Shown here: positions 1 to 8,921 of the stretch, piece by piece
Position numbering within the stretch: the stretch's first letter is position 1
Layout of the letters: each line of letters begins with the position of its first letter
Source: Chromatiales bacterium
Lineage (GTDB): Bacteria; Pseudomonadota; Gammaproteobacteria; SZUA-140
DNA length: 32,525 nucleotides
NCBI GenBank assembly: GCA_031285245.1
Contig: JAITWN010000165.1
Location: 1-32,525, forward strand
Reading direction: 5' to 3'
The notes under the pieces: model-generated
Seen by the model: only the letters and a program-made list of their open reading frames with translations
Told to the model about the DNA's origin: nothing
Database searches by the model: none
Program-made: the position numbers and the translations under genes

Positions 1-595
1 CAAAGATATGGCGGGTAGTTGGACCACCGGGGGTATGAAAAACGGTATCTCGGTGTTCTTCGACAGTATCCGCGACGCCATGCAGATTGTTTCGCGCCAG
101 TCTGATGAAACCTTCAAGCTGGTACAGTCGATTTATAAGCGCTTTCACGATGATTACGGACTGCGCGTCACGCCACCGCGTATGTTTCCGGCGAAGAAGT
201 TCAGTGAAGAGCTCGATTTGCTTTATCTGAAGGCTGAAGAATTCCGCAACAGCCCAAGCACAACCATGACGGAACAGAGCTTCGTGGTGAAAAAATTCTT
301 CATTTCACTGGTAAGCCATGCCCGTAATATCTTCATCCAGGCGAACAAGGAAGCCGATGCTTGGCTGAAGGAACTGGTCAACCCATTGGTCGGCCAGATT
401 CAGGAAATGCTCAGCAGCACCGAACGGCACATGAAGACCCTGAGCAAAATAAGGGAGTCCAAGGACAATCTGGAAGCTCAGCTCAATGAGCTCCTAACTA
501 TCAGAGATACCGTGACCCAGCAGACCGCCAGCCTGCAGCAGATTCGATGGGCGCTGGAAAAGTGCACACCACCGTCCCAGCAGTCCTCAAACTAA
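1..595 (+). CDS. C-terminal part of a larger protein, possibly dynamin-family GTPase (5' end outside window)
   Basis: Frame is open to the window edge. Helical C-terminus 'VVKKFFISLVSHARNIFIQANKEADAWLKELVNPL' resembles C-terminal regions of proteobacterial dynamin-like proteins. No GTPase domain is visible. Confidence 0.45.
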   Translation, partial: KDMAGSWTTGGMKNGISVFFDSIRDAMQIVSRQSDETFKLVQSIYKRFHDDYGLRVTPPRMFPAKKFSEELDLLYLKAEEFRNSPSTTMTEQSFVVKKFFISLVSHARNIFIQANKEADAWLKELVNPLVGQIQEMLSSTERHMKTLSKIRESKDNLEAQLNELLTIRDTVTQQTASLQQIRWALEKCTPPSQQSSN

Positions 596-760
596 AGACT
601 TAAGCCGCCCGTTAGCCTTTGTTTCTTTGGAATTCTTTCACCCTAAGGCCAAGCGCCGCGCCCGACACCGGCGGCTTGCGCCTGCTGGGTTGATCCATTA
701 CACTAGTCCGCAATTCTTTTGATTGATCGCAGTTTAGAAACTAGAGGGAGGGCTCGTTTC

Positions 761-868
761 ATGTTCCCAGGTCTTTTGGTACCGATTGTTATCTTCTTTG
801 GCCTAGCTGTTTTTCTGTCGAGCTCTATCGCTGGGCGCGCACTGCAGAACGTCAAGAAGAAGTCTTAA
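761..868 (+). CDS. 35-aa single-TM small protein MFPGLLVPIVIFFGLAVFLSSSIAGRALQNVKKKS
   Basis: ATG preceded by SD-like GAGGGAGGG, hydrophobic helix plus basic tail, TAA stop, strong terminator 20 nt downstream. Below the ORF-track size cutoff. Confidence 0.6.
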   Translation: MFPGLLVPIVIFFGLAVFLSSSIAGRALQNVKKKS

Positions 869-888
869 AATACCGCTTGCGTCAGAAA

Positions 889-918
889 AACCCGGCCTCT
901 GAATGCCGGGTTTTTTTT
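889..918 (+). terminator. Rho-independent terminator
   Basis: AACCCGGC-CTCTGAAT-GCCGGGTT followed by a T run. Confidence 0.9.
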
Positions 919-964
919 GGCGTTTTTCCGATTACTCTTCCCCACTCTCGCTCATGTTGTGGTC

Positions 965-1504
965 ATGCCTCAGGAAACTCCCGCACAGGATCTGCGTAAA
1001 CTCATCAAGTTCCTGATCGCCTCGGCGTTCTACTTTTTTGTTGGAACTGTCCATGGCGTCGCTCAGGTTATTCCTTCAGTGCGTATCTGGCTCGATTCGA
1101 TTGGCAGCCCCTACGGCGGCCCCGGTCACATGATCGATCCCTTAGCCCACGCCCATATCAACGTCGTCGGTGGTGTCGTGCTCTTGTGCATGGCAGTCAC
1201 TTATTACATGCTCACCACGCTGTCGAGGCGACCGATCTGGTCCATGCGGCTGGTCGATCATTCCTTCTGGTGGACCGCGCTCGGCGTTGCCGGCTTCTAT
1301 TCCACGCTGATGACCTTCGGCATTGTCGAAGGCAATATGCTGCTGCGTGGTGAAACCGAGGCTATCTATAAATTACACCGCTTCTACGGCCCCTTCATCG
1401 CTATCATCTCGACCGGGATGGGCGTGGGTTTTTGGCTGTTTTTTGCCAATATTTTCATGACAGCTAAATCCATTTACTCTACCCCCTCGTCCAAAACCGC
1501 ATGA
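965..1504 (+). CDS. Short heme-copper oxidase subunit I-like membrane protein (C-terminal CcoN-like)
   Basis: 'LAHAHINVVGG...YYMLTTLSRRPIWSMRLVDHSFWWTALGVAGFYSTLMTFGIVEG' parallels CcoN helices X-XI ('GHVHSGALGW...[25 protein letters not shown]'). The tracked TTG start at 917 lies in the terminator, so ATG 965 is preferred. Confidence 0.7.
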   Translation: MPQETPAQDLRKLIKFLIASAFYFFVGTVHGVAQVIPSVRIWLDSIGSPYGGPGHMIDPLAHAHINVVGGVVLLCMAVTYYMLTTLSRRPIWSMRLVDHSFWWTALGVAGFYSTLMTFGIVEGNMLLRGETEAIYKLHRFYGPFIAIISTGMGVGFWLFFANIFMTAKSIYSTPSSKTA

Positions 1505-2034
1505 TACTCGAGTGCGGATGCCCGTCGACTTATCCAGACTGGCACCAGCAAGATGTTGATCTGGGCGGACGCTGCATACACCAGGTTTCGGTTCCTATGC
1601 TGCTGCATATGCCGATTGGCTACGATGCACAGCTACGCCGGCAACAGGACAATATCGATCGGCTTGGACTTGAGGAGACCTGGCCCGGTCTAGCGCTGGT
1701 CCGGACCGGCATGCTGCGCGGCAATATCACCCGACTGCTGGAAAACACGGAATCGCCCTCCCATCACGTTTCCTGGCTGCCGCGCCCTTATCAGGTCTAC
1801 GCTCATTTGCATCATGGTGGGCTTGGCAGCGTACGCCCTGCACTGCGCGATATGCAGGCTCGGCTGCTCGATACCGGACGCATGCCTGGAGAATTACTGT
1901 TGGGACACTTGACCTGCACACGATGTGCAGATCAGCGCGGTGGGGAAAAGATACTTCTGCTCAGGCAGTGGCGCGAAAGCGCCGTATTACGCAAACGCAG
2001 AGAAAAAACAACCGGCGCTAGCGTGAAACGCTGA
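1501..2034 (+). CDS. Hypothetical protein with Cys/His-rich N-terminus and C-terminal CTRC motif
   Basis: ATGA overlap with the upstream CcoN-like gene. Contains CGC, GGRCIH and CTRC motifs. Confidence 0.65.
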   Translation: MILECGCPSTYPDWHQQDVDLGGRCIHQVSVPMLLHMPIGYDAQLRRQQDNIDRLGLEETWPGLALVRTGMLRGNITRLLENTESPSHHVSWLPRPYQVYAHLHHGGLGSVRPALRDMQARLLDTGRMPGELLLGHLTCTRCADQRGGEKILLLRQWRESAVLRKRREKTTGASVKR

Positions 2035-2392
2035 CCGGAAACTCCAGCACTCGCTCTTCAAGCCGATCACGCAGATACACATAGAGCGTCTGATCGCCAG
2101 AATCCAGCCGTACTGCCCGCCGATATACACCGATGTTGCCATCCTGAATCGCTTGCTGCCAGGGCGCATCGGGCTTGCTACGCAGAGACACCACCAAATC
2201 TTTGGCCGGTAAGTGATCTGAATTAGTGGCCACGATCATGAATTCATTCATTCCTTGTCGCAGAGGAATCGGGCGAAATTCGATCGTGATATTGATATCA
2301 CCCCATTGCTGAGACGGCAATCTCGACTGATCTCCATCATTACCGCAAGCAAGCAACATCAGCATCACCAGCATGACGACGAAAATCCTCAT
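2018..2392 (-). CDS. Lipoprotein, FixH/CcoH-like
   Basis: Internal ATG 2392 overlaps the upstream stop (ATGA) and gives a lipoprotein signal (MRIFVVMLVMLMLLAC). 'IQDGNIGVYRRAVRLDSGDQTLYVYL' is FixH/YtkA-like. Confidence 0.6.
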   Translation of the reverse strand: MRIFVVMLVMLMLLACGNDGDQSRLPSQQWGDINITIEFRPIPLRQGMNEFMIVATNSDHLPAKDLVVSLRSKPDAPWQQAIQDGNIGVYRRAVRLDSGDQTLYVYLRDRLEERVLEFPVSVSR

Positions 2393-2703
2393 GCTGGATC
2401 TCTCGCATCCGCAGCATTGTGCTGGAGATAATCTAGGATCATGCGTAACTGCTCGGGCGGAATCGGCCCAATGCGGGTCGCAATCCTGCGTTGTTGCATA
2501 CGCGAAACGATCGCTGGCCACTCCGACGCAACGCGGCTACCCGACTGAGGCGCCGCGTGGCAACCACCACAATAATAGAGATACGCCTTCTGTGGCTCAT
2601 GCGGCGCATAATTTTCCTGCGCCGACGGAGGAGGTCCTTCAGAGGTACATGCCGCGAGCATCAGCGCACCAACAATTCCGACAACCGCTCTAGCCTGCAT
2701 CAT
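2389..2703 (-). CDS. Monoheme c-type cytochrome lipoprotein
   Basis: Lipobox 'LMLAAC'; heme motif CGGCH. Confidence 0.8.
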   Translation of the reverse strand: MMQARAVVGIVGALMLAACTSEGPPPSAQENYAPHEPQKAYLYYCGGCHAAPQSGSRVASEWPAIVSRMQQRRIATRIGPIPPEQLRMILDYLQHNAADARDPA

Positions 2704-3161
2704 GGTTTGCCAGAAGCATCCTGCTTCGATTCGCTGCTCTCATCGCTTCTAGACTGCTTGTCGCTATCGAGTCTGCCCGCGATGTTGCTACCGTAGAACT
2801 GAACCATAAAATAAACAAAAGCACCGAAAACCAAGATATACGCGATCGCGGCACCAAAACCCCAATTGACCCACTCGCGCTCATATCCCGGGCGATCGCC
2901 CCAGAACGGAAAACTCAGACCTATCGCCACCAGAAACACCATGACGATAATCGCGATGAACCAGACTGGGACATTGCGCTGCGACTCAGGGATTCGGTCT
3001 ACCAGCTCCCAATCCTCAAGACCGCGCTTGGCGAGGCGCTCTTCATCCGAAGCATAACCAAAGTGATCATCCGGCTGCGCGCCCCACTCACTGTGCACCG
3101 GATCCAGATTGGGAGCGGGCTTCCCGCTTTCATCCTGAGATTGTTTCTCTTCGTCGCTCAT
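2700..3161 (-). CDS. Membrane protein, weak CcoP N-terminal (FixP_N)-like, no heme motif
   Basis: 'NVPVWFIAIIVMVFLVAIGLSFPFWGDRPGYEREW' resembles the FixP_N pattern 'NPLPKWWF...YLVLYPGLG...GLLPGYE'. No CXXCH. Confidence 0.55.
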   Translation of the reverse strand: MSDEEKQSQDESGKPAPNLDPVHSEWGAQPDDHFGYASDEERLAKRGLEDWELVDRIPESQRNVPVWFIAIIVMVFLVAIGLSFPFWGDRPGYEREWVNWGFGAAIAYILVFGAFVYFMVQFYGSNIAGRLDSDKQSRSDESSESKQDASGKP

Positions 3162-4501
3162 GCGCCTCCCTCAACCAGATGATGGACGCGGAAACTACGA
3201 CGCTCGCCATCTGGCGCGTTGAGATAAACCAAGAAAGGATGTAGCCCAGGCGCAAGACCAGCATTGATACGCAGATGGATATCCTTGCGACCGGCGCTCA
3301 AAAATTCGGCGTGATCCGCCTCTAACTGATAAGAACCCTCAGGCAGACCTTCGACGCTGACACTAATATCAACTGGCTGATAGAGCTTGCTCGCGATATT
3401 GATGCGGTAATCCCACTCGGCAGCATGCGCAGTCTCCGCGCGGTAAACCGTGTGTCGATAGGCATCATAAGACCACAAGCCCCAAGTGAACAACGCCACG
3501 CCAAACGCTGTCAGCATCGCTGCCCAAGGCGCACGCAACATCACCGAACCAACGTTGCCGCGTCGAGACGTCTGCGCGCCACTCTGCTCTCCGAACCCGA
3601 AACGCAGAAGACTATTGCCGGTCTTGCGCGCGCCGCGCACGGTGCTGCACGCAGTAATGCATTCACCACAGTTGATGCAGGCGTCATAAACCACCGTCTG
3701 CCGCGGATCAATGCCGATGAAGCAGGAGGTTTCGCAGAAATTACAACGCGCGCATTCATCCTGGTGGCTATTGTCATAGGCGATACGCAAGGTCTCACGT
3801 GTCTTAAAAGAATGCTGCCAAACACGATAGACACACATGAATCTGCACCAGAAGTGGCGCACAAACGCGATGTTGACGAACAGTATCAACACGAAGATGG
3901 TGTATATCCAATGCAGAGAGCCCGCGAGACGCTCATCGTGTTGGAACGTTACGAAATGCCACAGTTGTTCTGGAGAATAGAAATAGAACATCGGCACAAA
4001 CGCCGTCACCATTGCCGCGAGGAGAAAAACGCTACCGAGGATCGTCCAGTTGATCCACTTGTTTTTGCCAGAGGAAACTTTAATCGGCTTGCCATCCAGA
4101 CTGACCTCCGCGCGCTTACCAAGCAAGCGGTGCGTCATGTGATTAGCCCACTCAGCGAGCGTATTCTGCGGGCAGGACCAACCACAAAATGCTGTACCAA
4201 CTAGCGAATAAGTCATCACCAGCAGACTGGATAGCGCCAGCCATAAACCAATCACGATGTAGAAATCAGAAAACCAGATCTGCCGATCAAGGACAACGAA
4301 CGCACCATCCACCGGATCAATACGGAACAATCCGGAAACGGGGATCAGGATCGCAAGCAGAACTGTACCGATTTGGACTGCGCGGCGCCGGCTGTGCAAC
4401 TTGCGACCAGCCTTGGCATCCGCGCTGACAATGGGGATTTGCGACAGTGCCTTCGAGTAGTGCATGCCGCAAATACTAGCACGCGACGCATCATCTTTCA
4501 C
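3158..4501 (-). CDS. ccoG: Cytochrome c oxidase accessory protein CcoG (4Fe-4S ferredoxin-like membrane protein)
   Basis: TM segments, GWSCPQ motif, CARCNFCETSCFIGIDPRQ and CINCGECITACS clusters, C-terminal Ig-like domain. Confidence 0.93.
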   Translation of the reverse strand: MKDDASRASICGMHYSKALSQIPIVSADAKAGRKLHSRRRAVQIGTVLLAILIPVSGLFRIDPVDGAFVVLDRQIWFSDFYIVIGLWLALSSLLVMTYSLVGTAFCGWSCPQNTLAEWANHMTHRLLGKRAEVSLDGKPIKVSSGKNKWINWTILGSVFLLAAMVTAFVPMFYFYSPEQLWHFVTFQHDERLAGSLHWIYTIFVLILFVNIAFVRHFWCRFMCVYRVWQHSFKTRETLRIAYDNSHQDECARCNFCETSCFIGIDPRQTVVYDACINCGECITACSTVRGARKTGNSLLRFGFGEQSGAQTSRRGNVGSVMLRAPWAAMLTAFGVALFTWGLWSYDAYRHTVYRAETAHAAEWDYRINIASKLYQPVDISVSVEGLPEGSYQLEADHAEFLSAGRKDIHLRINAGLAPGLHPFLVYLNAPDGERRSFRVHHLVEGGA

Positions 4502-7131
4502 GAACCGGGCACGCTACGCACAGCATCGCCAAGCTGGGTTGCAGTGCGCACTTCACGGTCGAGCGGATTGACCGCAGAAAGCCGGGAAAGATACTGCGCA
4601 GCGAGCTCAGCATCACCGGTATCACGCGCCATTTGCCACAACATCCGCAGCGTATCGGCATGATCAGGGCGTGCGCGTAACAATGCCTCAAGCACCTGAC
4701 GGCGCTGTACAAATGGAACGCCACCGAGACTCGAAAGAACATTGTCTGCCAGAGCGAACCCCACCCAGCGGTCTTGCGGGTTCACCTCGAAAGCCGAGCG
4801 AATGAGCCGCTGTGCATCCGGCATATCGCTATTGATGCTTGCCAACCATGCGCGCAAGGCCAAAGCAGAGCCACTATACCCGCGCTCAAAATGACGCTCG
4901 TCCGCCGCATCAACACCAAGCTCTTTCATAGCGCTAGCTAGCGATGGGCGCTGCTGCAACAGCCACGACAACACCACATCGAGCTCGATACCGCCACCAT
5001 AACGCGCATGGGGCAAGCCGAACTCGATACGCGGCCACCATTCATCCTGCATGGGCCCCTCTGCGATCACCACTCGGCCGCAGTAGCGGCCGAGCCAGGT
5101 CCACAGACCTTCGCCACCGGTTTGATCAGCGCTCTGCGCCGAGCTCTCAGCGGATATTCTTTCCTGGACTGCACGCAGTCGTTCACGTGCATCAACACCA
5201 GACAAGCCGCCGACCATGGCGATGCGAAATCCATCCATGAACATCGCCGCATCTGGGAACACGTGCTCAAAGCTGCGCAAAACCGTTTGCAACGATTCAA
5301 TATCGAATTGATTCAGTGCCAGCCACTGCACAAAAACACCGCCCGGCGCGAGACGTGCGCGAGCACGCTCGAACTGCTGCACGGAAAGCAGCGCACTGCG
5401 CCCCACCAGATCAGGATGAAAAACATCGCCGACGATGACATCAAAGCGAGCGCTACTGACGCTGAGATAACGCCGCGCGTCATCACGCACAATCGTCGCA
5501 TAATCGCCCACATTGCCATTCACCGGCTTAAACCATAAGCGCGCAGCTTCGATCGCCCCTGCGGACAGCTCAACCGCGACACGGTCGAGAGCCGGATACC
5601 CGAGAGAACCCGCTGCCGAGACACCGGTTCCAAGTCCGAGGAAAAGTATCGAGTGTGGATCTGGGTGCAGTAACAATGGCAAGCGTGCCTGATTTTTCTG
5701 CAACTCCACCGCGGCCTGCTCGCTAGACGCATCCATACGCTGCAAATCACTCAGCAGAAGACGCTGCCCATCAGACTGCTCGATCACATGAGTAATCGCC
5801 ATAGCATCTTCATAGCGATAGAGATCATGACTTTCTTGCTGAGCAGGCATAAGTTTGGAAACCGGGGGGAAAACAGCAACTGGCGAGGCGAGCACAAGAA
5901 CAACTGGTAGCGCGAGCCACGTTACTCGTGAAGCCCACACCATTGCAGCTACCAACAGCGCCACCGCACCGACCACTATCGTCGCTGGCGTCCCAATCGT
6001 CGGCACCAGCAACAGCCCTGCAACCAATGCACCCAGCGCCGCACCAATCGAATTGATTCCATACAACAAAGGACCATGCGCACTGCCGCCATAGCGCTGA
6101 CTTAATAACGGCAGCCAGGAACCGAGCACAAAGGTCGCTGGTAGCGTAACAACAGCGAGTATTATTCCCTCGCTCCACAACGCTGCGGCAAGCGTGGAAA
6201 ACTCCTGGCGCTGAGCCCATGAGGAAATCCAAGGCAACGCATAAAGACTTGCGATACCAGTAGCCGCAGCCAGCATTGGCAGTACAGACAACCAATGCGA
6301 ACTCCTCATATGGCGCGCCAACAAACTACCAAGGCCGATGCCAAACAGATAAACCGCAAGGATCACTGCCATCACATATTCGGTGCGCAGCAACACCATA
6401 CCGTAGAGGCGAGTCCAGCCAACTTCGAGCAGAATCGCTGCAGCGCCAACTACGCCATATGCAAATAGCGCCAGCAGTGGTAGCGATAGCGCATCCGCGC
6501 TAGAAAGTGCAGAAGTATGTTCAGTACGCGCCCCACTCCAAGCCAGCAACGCTGCACCTCCCGCGACCAGAAGTCCTAGTGCTGCAATCCAACCGATCGA
6601 TGCCGTCCAACCGAACGCAGGCAGCAGCCACAATGGCAACAAGGCTCCAATCGCTGCGCCACAAGCATTGAACCCATAGAGCCGACCCAGCGCATGCTCG
6701 TCATCCGCGCCCATCGCGCGCAAGATCATGGGGAAGCCTGCCCCCATGGCAATCGCTGGCAATAGCATGAGGAATAGTAGTGCGCCCCCCTGCAAGAACA
6801 ACCAGGCGCTGAGCGACACATCAGGAGCAAAAACAGTCAGCGCTTTTTCCGCGTACCCAAGCAGCCAGGGCAGCACCAAAGCATAGAGCGCGATGGAGCC
6901 TTCGATGAAGGAAAATATCAGTAGCGGCTGCCGGCGACGTCCTAGCCAGCGTATGGCGAGCAAGCTGCCAAGACCAAGGCCCGCCATGAAAGCCGCAATA
7001 GTAACAACCACGCCGAAGATGCTGACTCCAAACTGCATCGACAGCATGCGCGCCCACAACACTTCAAACGCCAGACTAGTCGCACCAGAACCAGCATAGA
7101 GTACCGGAAGCAAGCGTCTCACCATGCTCAC
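4498..7131 (-). CDS. Multi-TM protein fused to a spermidine synthase/methyltransferase-like domain and C-terminal TPR-like region
   Basis: At least 12 hydrophobic segments, then Rossmann motif 'ILFLGLGTGVSAAG...VAVELSAGAIEAA...FDVIVGDVFHPDLVGRSALLSVQQFERARARLAPGGVFVQW', then TPR-like repeats. Confidence 0.85.
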   Translation of the reverse strand: MSMVRRLLPVLYAGSGATSLAFEVLWARMLSMQFGVSIFGVVVTIAAFMAGLGLGSLLAIRWLGRRRQPLLIFSFIEGSIALYALVLPWLLGYAEKALTVFAPDVSLSAWLFLQGGALLFLMLLPAIAMGAGFPMILRAMGADDEHALGRLYGFNACGAAIGALLPLWLLPAFGWTASIGWIAALGLLVAGGAALLAWSGARTEHTSALSSADALSLPLLALFAYGVVGAAAILLEVGWTRLYGMVLLRTEYVMAVILAVYLFGIGLGSLLARHMRSSHWLSVLPMLAAATGIASLYALPWISSWAQRQEFSTLAAALWSEGIILAVVTLPATFVLGSWLPLLSQRYGGSAHGPLLYGINSIGAALGALVAGLLLVPTIGTPATIVVGAVALLVAAMVWASRVTWLALPVVLVLASPVAVFPPVSKLMPAQQESHDLYRYEDAMAITHVIEQSDGQRLLLSDLQRMDASSEQAAVELQKNQARLPLLLHPDPHSILFLGLGTGVSAAGSLGYPALDRVAVELSAGAIEAARLWFKPVNGNVGDYATIVRDDARRYLSVSSARFDVIVGDVFHPDLVGRSALLSVQQFERARARLAPGGVFVQWLALNQFDIESLQTVLRSFEHVFPDAAMFMDGFRIAMVGGLSGVDARERLRAVQERISAESSAQSADQTGGEGLWTWLGRYCGRVVIAEGPMQDEWWPRIEFGLPHARYGGGIELDVVLSWLLQQRPSLASAMKELGVDAADERHFERGYSGSALALRAWLASINSDMPDAQRLIRSAFEVNPQDRWVGFALADNVLSSLGGVPFVQRRQVLEALLRARPDHADTLRMLWQMARDTGDAELAAQYLSRLSAVNPLDREVRTATQLGDAVRSVPGS

Positions 7132-7199
7132 GCGCGAAGCCCGCTCAGCGCATCACATCTCTCACACCACTTCGCATTGGGAAAAACGCGCACGACAAC

Positions 7200-7574
7200 T
7201 CAGAAGGGAAAAAACCAGACAATTGCCACCACAGCATGAACAATGGCAAGCGTCACGCTGAAGCCAGCAAAGATCGTATGGGCGACAAAGACCTTCTTGC
7301 CATAGATTGCCATTGCAACACCAAGCCCTGCCGCCGTCAGCAAACATATGAGCAGAGCAATCCCCATGACAAAAAGAATGAGATGTTTGCGCTGATCAGG
7401 AATCGCATTGCGCAATTCCGCCGCACGCTGCGCCTCGGTGAATGCTCTGATCACTTGCCCATCGCCGGAAGATTCTGCCGCGAGAACAGTTGCACCAGAG
7501 AAAGAGAAAAATAAAGGCATCATCACCAACACAAGGGTGATACAGCAAAATCTGAGCTGTGCCAAAAAACGCAT
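7200..7574 (-). CDS. Small membrane protein with signal-like N-terminus
   Basis: Hydrophobic N-terminus followed by two TM segments. The last carries His-x13-His. Confidence 0.65.
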   Translation of the reverse strand: MRFLAQLRFCCITLVLVMMPLFFSFSGATVLAAESSGDGQVIRAFTEAQRAAELRNAIPDQRKHLILFVMGIALLICLLTAAGLGVAMAIYGKKVFVAHTIFAGFSVTLAIVHAVVAIVWFFPF

Positions 7575-7584
7575 GATGCTGTGC

Positions 7585-7842
7585 TTATCGCTGCTCGGCT
7601 TCGGGGTTCACTTGTTCTTGAGCCCCCTTTTCACTCTCAGGATGACGCAGCGTCCACCAATAAAGCACCGCCATCAAAATAAATGGCACCATCAATATCA
7701 GTAACAGGAAAATGAAGATATACCAGATGGTATCAATGGTGACATGCAGATAGCGGTAGCTATCGAATGCAAAAGCCGGCGCTGGTAATAAAGCCAATAG
7801 AACGAGCGGCCAACGTGACAGGAACTTCAACAACATGATCAT
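7585..7842 (-). CDS. Small membrane protein
   Basis: Signal-like N-terminus plus one long TM. ATGA overlap with the upstream gene. Confidence 0.65.
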   Translation of the reverse strand: MIMLLKFLSRWPLVLLALLPAPAFAFDSYRYLHVTIDTIWYIFIFLLLILMVPFILMAVLYWWTLRHPESEKGAQEQVNPEAEQR

Positions 7843-8921
7843 TGCTGTTTAGTACTCCGCTCCAGATCGGCCGCGATTCGAAAACCGAAAAAATCCGACG
7901 CATACTGCGGCCAAGAATAATTACGGTGATAATTCGCTGTGGAAAATGGGTCACTCTTCCATGAACCACCGCGCAATACTTTGTAGCTTCCCTCTACTGG
8001 CACCAAATCGACAACTTTCATCGCTTCATCAAGCGGCGTGGTTGCCTTGGCGACATGTCCTTGGAAATATTCCGGCGATGCATCGTTACCGGGATAAGGC
8101 TGAAAACTGTCAGCCGTCCACTCACTGACATTTCCAGCCATATCCATGACACCAAACGGGCTGCCGCCTTCAGGGAACTTGGTCACTTCACTCGTCGCAC
8201 CGACGGTATAGTAAGTATTGAGGCGAGCAGTATCCATCTCATCGCCCCAAGGCCAGCGACGACCATCGGTGCCGCGGGCGGCTTTTTCCCATTCAGCCTC
8301 TCGCGGCAAACGCCCGCCTGCCCAAGCAGCATAGGCACCAGCGTCATGCCAGGAAACCATCGTGACGGGATGCAGCGCCTGCCCCTGGCGAAACTTCCCG
8401 CCATCCCAATTGAGTGGAGGACGGTGCCCAGTGGCAGCGACAAACCGTGCATATTGTGCATTGGTCACTGGATACTTGCTGATCTCGAACGCCGCGAGCG
8501 AAACGCGATGCTGCGGAGTGTCTTGTACAGCGCTGCGAGAACGATCGGTACCCATCAGAAACTCGCCAGCGGGAATGGTAATGAGCGTATCAATTTCAGC
8601 CCATTGCTCCGCGCTCAAAAGCGCTTCTGCCTCAGCCACCGTATAAGAGTTATACGCAGCAGTGGGGTGCTCATGCTTTTCATGACGAGACAGTTCTTCT
8701 CCGGAGGCGCGTAGGCGCGAGCCCACTTCAGAGAGATCATAGCCCGCTTTCGAGCGCATCTCGTCCATACGCTTGGAGCCGATCTGCAGAATGTGGAGGC
8801 TTCCCCCCACCATAGCCAATGAAATGCAGGTAATGATCGTCGCAGCCAGATAACGCTTACGGCGTTGACGCACACTCTCATCGTTCACGCTTGAAACCCC
8901 GGGCGGATAACTCACACTCAT
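7839..8921 (-). CDS. Membrane-anchored formylglycine-generating enzyme (SUMF1/FGE-fold) family protein
   Basis: N-terminal TM. 'IPAGEFLMGTDRSRSAVQDTPQHRVSLAAFEISKYPVTNAQYARFVAATG', 'PVTMVSWHDAGAYAAWAGGRLPREAEWEKAARG', 'VLRGGSW...FGFRIA'. Confidence 0.92.
   Translation of the reverse strand: MSVSYPPGVSSVNDESVRQRRKRYLAATIITCISLAMVGGSLHILQIGSKRMDEMRSKAGYDLSEVGSRLRASGEELSRHEKHEHPTAAYNSYTVAEAEALLSAEQWAEIDTLITIPAGEFLMGTDRSRSAVQDTPQHRVSLAAFEISKYPVTNAQYARFVAATGHRPPLNWDGGKFRQGQALHPVTMVSWHDAGAYAAWAGGRLPREAEWEKAARGTDGRRWPWGDEMDTARLNTYYTVGATSEVTKFPEGGSPFGVMDMAGNVSEWTADSFQPYPGNDASPEYFQGHVAKATTPLDEAMKVVDLVPVEGSYKVLRGGSWKSDPFSTANYHRNYSWPQYASDFFGFRIAADLERSTKQQ

Noticed and set aside
602-677. 8-bp inverted repeat AAGCCGCC/GGCGGCTT with 60-nt spacer
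   Set aside because: Short stem and long loop; easily due to chance in GC-rich DNA.
3425-4204. 259-aa plus-strand ORF
   Set aside because: Antisense to ccoG, whose Fe-S motifs clearly define the coding strand; no recognisable protein features.
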